NCBI GenBank assembly: GCA_934129885.1
Contig: CAKOWU010000002.1
Span: 62,001-126,000 of the forward strand
Source: an uncultured Bacilli bacterium
GTDB taxonomy: Bacteria; Bacillota_I; Bacilli_A; RF39; UBA660
Direction: 5' to 3'
Length of the DNA: 64,000 bases
The notes under the pieces are model-generated. The model ran no database searches, was not told the DNA's origin, and saw only the letters and a list, made by a program, of their open reading frames with translations. Shown here piece by piece: positions 58,771 through 64,000 of this stretch (its first letter is position 1; every line of letters starts with the position of its first letter). Made by a program: the position numbers and the translations under genes.

Positions 58771-60084
58771 TTAATCTCGTTCTCCTTTATTCTTAAACTG
58801 AAGTACAATGGGTGTACCTTCAAAATCAAAATTTTCTCGAATTTTATTTTCTAAATATCTTTCATAAGAAAAGTGCAGAAGTCCTTTATTATTAACTTCG
58901 ATATTAAAAGTTGGTGGTGCACATCTAACTTGACTTGTAAAATATATTTTCATTCTCTTGCCTTTATAGGTAGGTGGTAAATTAAGACTATATGCATCCA
59001 TAATAACATTATTTATAAGACTTGTTTTTATCATTCTATGAGAGTTTTTATAAGCCTTTATTATCTCTGGCATTAAAGTATGTATTCTTTTTTTAGTTAA
59101 GGCTGATAGAAATACAATAGGTGCATAGGGCATAAACTGAAAATTATTTTTAATATCTTGAATAAATCCTGTTCTTGCTTTATCTTTGTCTTCAATTAAA
59201 TCCCATTTATTAACAACAATTATAACTGCTTTACCTGCTTCAATAGCGTAACCTGCGATATGTTTATCTTGAATGGAAATACCCTCATTTGCGTCAATTA
59301 CTAAAACGCATACGTCAGAGCGGTCAATAGCCTTTAATGATCTAAGTAAACTATATTTTTCTACAGTTTCATAAATCTTACCACGTTTCCTCATACCGGC
59401 GGTATCAATTACCACAAACTCTTCACTGTGATAAGTGAAAGGAGTATCTACTGCATCTCTTGTAGTTCCCGCAACGTCACTGACAATAACTCTCTCTTCA
59501 TTTAAAATCGCATTAACTAGACTACTTTTACCGACGTTTGGTCTGCCGATAATAGAAAATTTAACTCTAGAATCTTCTTGTTCTTCATACGTATCAAAAT
59601 CTTTTGTGATTTCATCTAGCATATCGTAAAAGCCAAAGTTTTGCTCGCCACTAACTTCGAAATAATCTTCAAAGCCAAGTTCATAAAAGTCATACATATG
59701 GTCTTTAAATAATTTAGAATCTGCTTTATTAATAGCGACAATAACTTTTTTACCACTTTTTAATAGTAGATCTCTTACTTTAAAATCGTTGGCGGTAAGT
59801 CCTTCTTTACCATCAACAACAAAAATAATAATATCTGCTTCATCAATAGCAAGTTCGGCTTGTCCTTTTATTTCTTTATTAAAATTGCCTGTTTCCATAT
59901 CAATACCGCCAGTATCAATTAAATGGAAACTATAATCTTTATATTTAACGGTACCATATATACGGTCTCTTGTTACTCCAGGAGTATCTTCTATAATTGC
60001 AAGTTTACTGGAAGTTAAACGATTAAAAATAGTACTCTTACCAACATTCGGTCTTCCAACTAAAGCTACAACTGGTTTTTTCAT
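58771..60084 (-). CDS. der: GTPase Der, 437 aa
   Basis: Two consecutive GTPase domains each begin GRPNVGKS (VALVGRPNVGKSTIFNRL near residue 8, FSIIGRPNVGKSSLVNAI near 180). They have matching G2/G3 motifs (DTPGV and DTAGM) and G4 motifs (NKAD and NKWD). A C-terminal KH-like domain (about 355-437) follows. Der helps assemble the 50S ribosomal subunit. The gene overlaps the neighbouring unknown protein by only a few bases. Length and order are standard for Bacillota. Confidence 0.96.
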   Translation of the reverse strand: MKKPVVALVGRPNVGKSTIFNRLTSSKLAIIEDTPGVTRDRIYGTVKYKDYSFHLIDTGGIDMETGNFNKEIKGQAELAIDEADIIIFVVDGKEGLTANDFKVRDLLLKSGKKVIVAINKADSKLFKDHMYDFYELGFEDYFEVSGEQNFGFYDMLDEITKDFDTYEEQEDSRVKFSIIGRPNVGKSSLVNAILNEERVIVSDVAGTTRDAVDTPFTYHSEEFVVIDTAGMRKRGKIYETVEKYSLLRSLKAIDRSDVCVLVIDANEGISIQDKHIAGYAIEAGKAVIIVVNKWDLIEDKDKARTGFIQDIKNNFQFMPYAPIVFLSALTKKRIHTLMPEIIKAYKNSHRMIKTSLINNVIMDAYSLNLPPTYKGKRMKIYFTSQVRCAPPTFNIEVNNKGLLHFSYERYLENKIRENFDFEGTPIVLQFKNKGERD

Positions 60085-60088
60085 AATA

Positions 60089-60568
60089 TCACCTTACCTT
60101 TTTTGCAAGTTTTAAAATCTCTTTCGCTTCATTTCCATAAATCACTTTAGACATTTCAAATAATTTACCAACTGCGAAAACATCCATTTGTTTTTTAATT
60201 TTTACATATATTTTATCAGAAATTTTATAAACGTCAAGCATTCTTATATCAATATTAGGAAAGTCAAGAAGTTCATATAAAAAAGAAGCTTCTATTACTT
60301 TAATATTCATTTGAATTTGATTAGTAAAGTAATCAAAGTATTCTAGTTCTTCTCTTACTACATCAATAATAACTCCGTAATTTGCGTCAGCATATATATT
60401 AACGTTATAAAATCCATCAAAATCTAAATTATATCTATTCCCAAGCATTTTCAAAATATTTTTTAAATATGACTCTAGAAAACTTTTGTCAGAAAAATCA
60501 AAATTTTGAAAATAGACTTTATTTATATACAAACTAACAATATCATCACCACAAACAACTCTCATCAT
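60089..60568 (-). CDS. Protein of unknown function between der and engB, 159 aa
   Basis: I do not recognise the family. The sequence has no membrane helix and no cysteine cluster. It has two alternating strand/helix regions and a helical C-terminal tail ending EAKEILKLAKKVR. It starts with MMRVVCGDDIV and is four bases upstream of der, so it shares a transcript with der. A small alpha/beta protein is likely. It lies between two ribosome-assembly GTPase genes, so a link to ribosome biogenesis is conceivable but unsupported. Confidence 0.55.
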   Translation of the reverse strand: MMRVVCGDDIVSLYINKVYFQNFDFSDKSFLESYLKNILKMLGNRYNLDFDGFYNVNIYADANYGVIIDVVREELEYFDYFTNQIQMNIKVIEASFLYELLDFPNIDIRMLDVYKISDKIYVKIKKQMDVFAVGKLFEMSKVIYGNEAKEILKLAKKVR

Positions 60569-60611
60569 ATCACCTAACTTAGTGTATGAAAAAGAAAATA
60601 ATATGGAACTA

Positions 60612-61193
60612 TTACTCGGTGTTTTCTATTTTTTTAAGTACATCTTCTTTGCCGAATTTGCTTACACTAGAAAACATCAAAAAGTCATCACCCACTACCA
60701 AATCTAAATCATTTAAAATATTATTTCGCTGTTTTTGTTGTAAAGTTACACCTACTTTATCACATTTAGTTCCTACGATAGTAACTGGTATTTTATAATA
60801 CTTTAAAAAGTTATACATAAGAATATCATCGTTAGTCGGTTTATGTCTAAAATCGATTAATAAAAATACTTGTTTTAAACTTTTACGATTAACAATATAA
60901 TCTTCAATCATAAGGCCAAATTTTTTTCTTTTGGTTTTACTAAGTTGTGCATAACCATAACCAGGAACGTCAACTAAATAAAATTCATCATTGACATTAT
61001 AGAAATTTATAGTTTGTGTTTTTCCAGGTCTACTGGATGTCCTTGCATAATTCTTTCTATTGACTAATGTATTAATAAAACTACTTTTACCAACGTTAGA
61101 TCTACCAATAAGTAAATACTCTGGCCTATTGTCAGTTGGAAACTGACTTCTTCTAACGGCTGAAATAGTTAAATCGACTGAATTAATTTTCAT
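60612..61193 (-). CDS. engB: Ribosome-biogenesis GTPase EngB (YsxC/YihA), 193 aa
   Basis: The P-loop is in LLIGRSNVGKSSFINTL, G2 TRTS-like (ARTSSRPGKT), G3 DVPGYGYAQL and G4 TKCDK, all as in the EngB family. The lone N-terminal segment FPTDNRPEYLL also fits. It acts in 50S subunit assembly in the cytoplasm. Start and length are normal. It lies on the same strand as der, with the unknown 159-residue gene between them, and is preceded by the Tam41-type gene. Confidence 0.96.
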   Translation of the reverse strand: MKINSVDLTISAVRRSQFPTDNRPEYLLIGRSNVGKSSFINTLVNRKNYARTSSRPGKTQTINFYNVNDEFYLVDVPGYGYAQLSKTKRKKFGLMIEDYIVNRKSLKQVFLLIDFRHKPTNDDILMYNFLKYYKIPVTIVGTKCDKVGVTLQQKQRNNILNDLDLVVGDDFLMFSSVSKFGKEDVLKKIENTE

Positions 61194-61253
61194 CTAATCA
61201 CCTTACCTAATACTAATAAATTATAACAAATCTGTAAATAAGTGTCAAAGTAG

Positions 61254-62123
61254 TTATTTTCTATGTTTTCTTTTGATTTTTTCTGCGACATACTTTATAG
61301 ACTTAACAGGACCGGTTGTAAATAGTCCCTTTGTAGTTTGGGATAAACTTTTATCTTTATTTTTATGATATAAAAATTTATAGACACTATCCATATCATT
61401 TTCATCTGAAGAGTTTATGTAATTTTTAAGTTCTAAAGGAAGAGCGTCAATATCAATCGTTTCTAATTGCACATTACCGTCATTTATTTTGATAAGTTTT
61501 CCATAAACATCATGGTAAAAATCAAAACTACCATCAACAATATTTTTAACTTTATCTGGATTTTCTGCGATACCCATACGGGTATCTCCGATATAGGATA
61601 AACCCGCTAAAGAAATGTAAAAATCTCTTTCAGGTAAAACTTTATTACCATTAATAAGTCTTGTTGCCATAACGGCATATTTACGATTATCATCTATTCG
61701 TTTATTAATATCGTCATCCGCTAAAACAACCAATATAGGTTTTTGCATTCTACCAGCGATATAAAAAGTGCTCCAGTTATCTAAATCATCAAGAAAGTCA
61801 TTTTTTTGAATAGTACCGATTTTATATTCTCTATCTCCAAAAGGTATATATGTCATATAACATATCTTACCACCGTTTCGTAAAAAGTTATTATTAATAT
61901 ACCTAAAAAATAATTTAGATGAAAATGAATAGTCGCTGGGGTTCATTTCCATATTTTGTTTATGCCACTGTTTTAAATTATCTACAATAATAATTAAATC
62001 AATTTGTGGTTTTCTATTTTCTTGTCCTTTCTGTAAATTAATACCAGAACCATATCCTATAATACCAATGCATTTTGGTCTTGTACTCATAAAATCTAAA
62101 ATATCTTTATCTCTTGTAGCCAT
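61254..62123 (-). CDS. Tam41/Mmp37-type CDP-diacylglycerol synthase (phosphatidate cytidylyltransferase), 289 aa
   Basis: The family motifs appear in order: CIGIIGYGSGINLQK (GSG in the nucleotidyltransferase head), KPQIDLIIIVDNLKQWHKQN (the aspartates and WH of the active site), DYSFSSKLF, and YIGDTRMGIAENPDKVKNIV. These match the mitochondrial Tam41/Mmp37 family, which makes CDP-DAG from phosphatidate and CTP without being an integral-membrane CdsA. A bacterial version would feed PG and cardiolipin synthesis. The start at 62123 (MATRDKD) follows GGAGGTGCAATA; the longer frame from 62195 has no ribosome site. I find no cdsA in this window. Confidence 0.82.
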   Translation of the reverse strand: MATRDKDILDFMSTRPKCIGIIGYGSGINLQKGQENRKPQIDLIIIVDNLKQWHKQNMEMNPSDYSFSSKLFFRYINNNFLRNGGKICYMTYIPFGDREYKIGTIQKNDFLDDLDNWSTFYIAGRMQKPILVVLADDDINKRIDDNRKYAVMATRLINGNKVLPERDFYISLAGLSYIGDTRMGIAENPDKVKNIVDGSFDFYHDVYGKLIKINDGNVQLETIDIDALPLELKNYINSSDENDMDSVYKFLYHKNKDKSLSQTTKGLFTTGPVKSIKYVAEKIKRKHRK

Positions 62124-62182
62124 TATTGCACCTCCAATAACAACATTATACCACGATATATAAAGTTTTTTTAATAAAACTA

Positions 62183-62211
62183 TTGCATTTAGCACAATAA
62201 CGTGCTATAAT
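62183..62211 (+). promoter_or_regulatory. Sigma-A-type promoter of tRNA-Ala
   Basis: TTGCAT (-35), 17 bases, TATAAT (-10), 12 bases ahead of the tRNA-Ala 5' end. Confidence 0.85.
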
Positions 62212-62223
62212 TTAAAAGCAGTT

Positions 62224-62300
62224 GGGGAATTAGCTCAGTTGGCTAGAGCACCTGCTTTGCACGCAGGGGGTCAAGGGTTCGAGTCCCTTATTCTCCACCA
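62224..62300 (+). tRNA. tRNA-Ala (TGC)
   Basis: This is a 77-base cloverleaf with encoded CCA. The acceptor is GGGGAAT / ATTCTCC (one G-T pair), the anticodon loop is TTTGCAC (anticodon TGC) and the T arm is AAGGG-TTCGAGT-CCCTT. A strong promoter is upstream and the hairpin AAACCTTGATAATTCAAGG with a T-run lies downstream. Confidence 0.97.
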
Positions 62301-62311
62301 ATATGTTTATT

Positions 62312-62340
62312 AAAACCTTGATAATTCAAGGTTTTTCTTT
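62312..62340 (+). terminator. Terminator of tRNA-Ala
   Basis: AAACCTTG and CAAGGTTT arms are followed by TTTC. Confidence 0.8.
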
Positions 62341-62400
62341 ATTTATAAGGGCTTTTGTTTTACAATATCACATTTATATCACATTTTCTAAATTTCATTA

Positions 62401-62427
62401 AAAAAATTGTAGAGAAAAAGTCTACAA
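62401..62427 (-). terminator. Terminator of the peptidase-like gene
   Basis: TTGTAGACTTTTTCTCTACAA on the minus strand is followed by TTTTTTT, just after the stop. Confidence 0.75.
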
Positions 62428-62429
62428 GT

Positions 62430-63638
62430 TTATCTTTTTATTCTTGGTATATCACTATTTTGGTATGGGAATTGTTCTAAATTTATTATATGCTCTGTTG
62501 GTTTTTCTATATATTCTACTATATTCGGTCGTTGAGAATAACTATCAAATTCTTTGCTTAAAGACATTATATCTTCATCGGTAAATCCATAATTTGAAAA
62601 ATCCGGTCTTTCTTGTAAACTAATAGTAGCTTCCATAAATGTTTTAATATTATCTATTCCTCTTTTTTTATCTATACTTATTTGCTTATAAAATCCATAC
62701 GCTATTAAACCAGATTCCACTTCTAATAGCTGTTTCATTGTTTGAAAGCTAATATGTTCTTTAACATTTTCCACAGATAAATCATTATACGCAGAAATAC
62801 CTTTACTGCGCACCAAATCCAATTTTATTTGTAATAAGGTCATATTAGCAAGTGATTTTAAATAATCATTTTTTTTCATTCTTAATTTTTGTACTTCTTT
62901 CTTATCAAAACCTTGTTTTTCTAGATAATCTATAAATAAGTAATCAATGGTATATGTAGGAACTTCATGAAAACCGTAATATGTTTCACTAGGAAGTTTC
63001 TTTTTAGAATAAAAATCTACACTATGCATTATCTCGTGATTTAAAATTTGGTAATCAAATATTGTATTTTCTCTGGCTACTGAACAATAAGCTTCATCAA
63101 ATACATGATCATAGATAGTTAAGCCACCATAATTTTCAAATTCACCCAATTGTCCTTCTCTAATATGTAATAGTTCAGGGTTATCCAAAGTTTTTAAAGC
63201 TCTTTCTTTAATATCATTATCATCTAATTCAGTATAAAATTTTTTAGACATATCTATTAACTCTTTATCAGAAATTTCCATTTTAGTAAATGTAATTTCT
63301 CCAGTATTGCCATCAGCGATATTTTGAGCTAAATCTAATAAAAATTGTAAATAGGCACCGTCTACGTAATCGCCTTTATTTTGTACTAATTCATATTCTA
63401 ATTTTGCGTATTTTTCTTCTTTTGTAAGTTTTAGTTTGCCATTTGTTACTTTTTGTAAAACGTTTTTTAAATTAGAAGCAAATTTTGATACTCCTGTTTG
63501 TAATAGACAAACATATCCAATTAGGCTCATTTCCAATTCTTCTTTTTCTTTATCAGTTAAATTAACACATTTTAACCTATCTAAAACATATTTTTTCTTT
63601 TTTCTAATAGAACTTAAATTCCAATTATAATTACTCAT
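62430..63638 (-). CDS. HExxH metallopeptidase-like protein of unknown family, 402 aa
   Basis: The key motif is ILNHEIMHSVDFYSKKKLPS: HEIMH is an HExxH zinc site, and the downstream GFHEVPTYTIDYLFIDYLE offers a Glu third ligand as in M3-type gluzincins. The protein is helical throughout. The first 100 residues have charged helices (LTDKEKEELEMSLIG), and no signal peptide or membrane helix is found, so it is probably a cytoplasmic peptidase or a protein evolved from one. The start is ATG at 63638, with AAAGGA nine bases upstream. A short damaged frame lies upstream at 63706-64000. It probably resembles M3-like or virulence-type metalloproteins; I cannot name a family. Confidence 0.6.
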   Translation of the reverse strand: MSNYNWNLSSIRKKKKYVLDRLKCVNLTDKEKEELEMSLIGYVCLLQTGVSKFASNLKNVLQKVTNGKLKLTKEEKYAKLEYELVQNKGDYVDGAYLQFLLDLAQNIADGNTGEITFTKMEISDKELIDMSKKFYTELDDNDIKERALKTLDNPELLHIREGQLGEFENYGGLTIYDHVFDEAYCSVARENTIFDYQILNHEIMHSVDFYSKKKLPSETYYGFHEVPTYTIDYLFIDYLEKQGFDKKEVQKLRMKKNDYLKSLANMTLLQIKLDLVRSKGISAYNDLSVENVKEHISFQTMKQLLEVESGLIAYGFYKQISIDKKRGIDNIKTFMEATISLQERPDFSNYGFTDEDIMSLSKEFDSYSQRPNIVEYIEKPTEHIINLEQFPYQNSDIPRIKR

Positions 63639-63705
63639 ATAAATCAAATCCTTTAATCAAACTCATTTTGTAAAATTCTTGATATGATATATTATTTAAA
63701 GCAAT

Positions 63706-64000
63706 TTACCTTGTGTTTGCTCTATTATTTATTATATTGTTAGAAATTAAATATTTCGAGTAATCTTGCTCGTATATAGAAATATAATCCGATAACATAC
63801 TCTCATAAAAATTTTCAATAAAAGTTACACATTTATTAGATAAATTATTATAATTATTAATAACATATTTTATCACATTATCTGAAGTAGGAGTTCCTGT
63901 TTTTAAAATACTTGCTAACTCTGTTAATTTGTCATTAAGTATTGTATCTTCATTGACATTGTTTGTTTTTTAATCTTTAATATTAATCCATCATTTTCTA
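63706..64000 (-). pseudogene. Damaged or frameshifted gene end at the window edge
   Basis: The minus strand is open for about 88 codons to a stop at 63706 (TILNDKLTELASILKTGTPT, then YSKYLISNNIINNRANTR). It lacks a start, and the previous codons contain a stop. The upstream frame reads ENDGLILKIKKQ in another phase across a run of A. A one-base slip in the poly-A tract, real or a sequencing error, would join them. The gene continues past the window edge. No family is recognised. Confidence 0.45.

Noticed and set aside
1..64000. CRISPR array or prophage
   Set aside because: No regularly spaced direct repeats, cas-like genes or phage structural genes were seen.

Overview
The window is a low-GC, AT-rich bacterial chromosome segment that runs off the contig at both ends. 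Four T-box leaders, the Spo0A / Gpr / SpoIVA / SpoVIF sporulation genes, DivIVA/SepF division proteins, a recU-pbp1A / dnaD-nth cluster and a der-spoVIF-spoIVA-hup neighbourhood point to a spore-forming Bacillota, probably an uncultured gut Bacilli/Erysipelotrichia-like lineage (lineage is inference). Tryptophan is read from TGG, so the standard bacterial code applies.

Layout. 0-0.8 kb: 5' end of serS behind a serine T-box. 0.9-7 kb: cell-surface region with a decayed BspA-like gene, an XRE regulator, an ER/SipW-type signal peptidase with a DUF5305 partner, two small TasA/camelysin-like proteins and a DUF285 (BspA-type) protein, all carrying a SipW-type export signal with a GYAAF core. 7.1-11.4 kb: plus-strand operon of alanine racemase, an ATP-grasp ligase resembling D-aspartate ligase, and an AsnB-type amidotransferase, likely for peptidoglycan precursors or cross-bridges. 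11.4-21.7 kb: argS with an arginine T-box, a zinc-ribbon membrane protein, variable surface protein 1, then an asparagine T-box / two tRNA-Asn / gatCAB / aspS unit and tRNA-Glu and tRNA-Ile. 21.9-31 kb: ileS with an isoleucine T-box, divIVA, sepF, mgtC and small genes. 31-33.3 kb: PDDEXK transposase-like gene and an intact BspA-like LRR gene. 33.4-36.1 kb: NMT1/THI5-type ABC importer behind two large palindromes. 36.3-46.1 kb: variable surface protein 2, spo0A, tpiA, glycosyltransferase, flippase-like protein, pgk, a prepilin, gap and a nucleoside kinase. 46.2-49 kb: graveyard of an IS3 remnant and two ATPase/nuclease remnants around gpr. 49-64 kb: recU-pbp1A, nudix-nth-dnaD, cca, hup, spoIVA, spoVIF, der, engB, a bacterial Tam41-type CDP-DAG synthase, tRNA-Ala and a HExxH peptidase.

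Most striking result. The two large SipW-type surface proteins (14443-15918 and 36393-37871) are close paralogues whose C-terminal domains differ in a 77-base block with the signature of a diversity-generating retroelement (DGR) variable region. Substitutions fall on codon positions 1 and 2, leave the third base (mostly C) fixed, and are explained by a template rich in AAC codons mutated at adenines. The block is followed by an invariant GC-rich stretch and by a nearly identical 111-base hairpin-rich 3' cassette. No reverse transcriptase or template repeat was found in the window, so they would act in trans. The reading is strong but not proven.

Other points of note: a T-box unit that appears to co-regulate the tRNA-Asn substrate and the enzymes that charge and amidate it, with an internal terminator between the tRNAs and gatC; a pair of long operator-like palindromes; a leader motif repeated at three surface-gene loci; and base-composition hints that about 33-46 kb was inverted.
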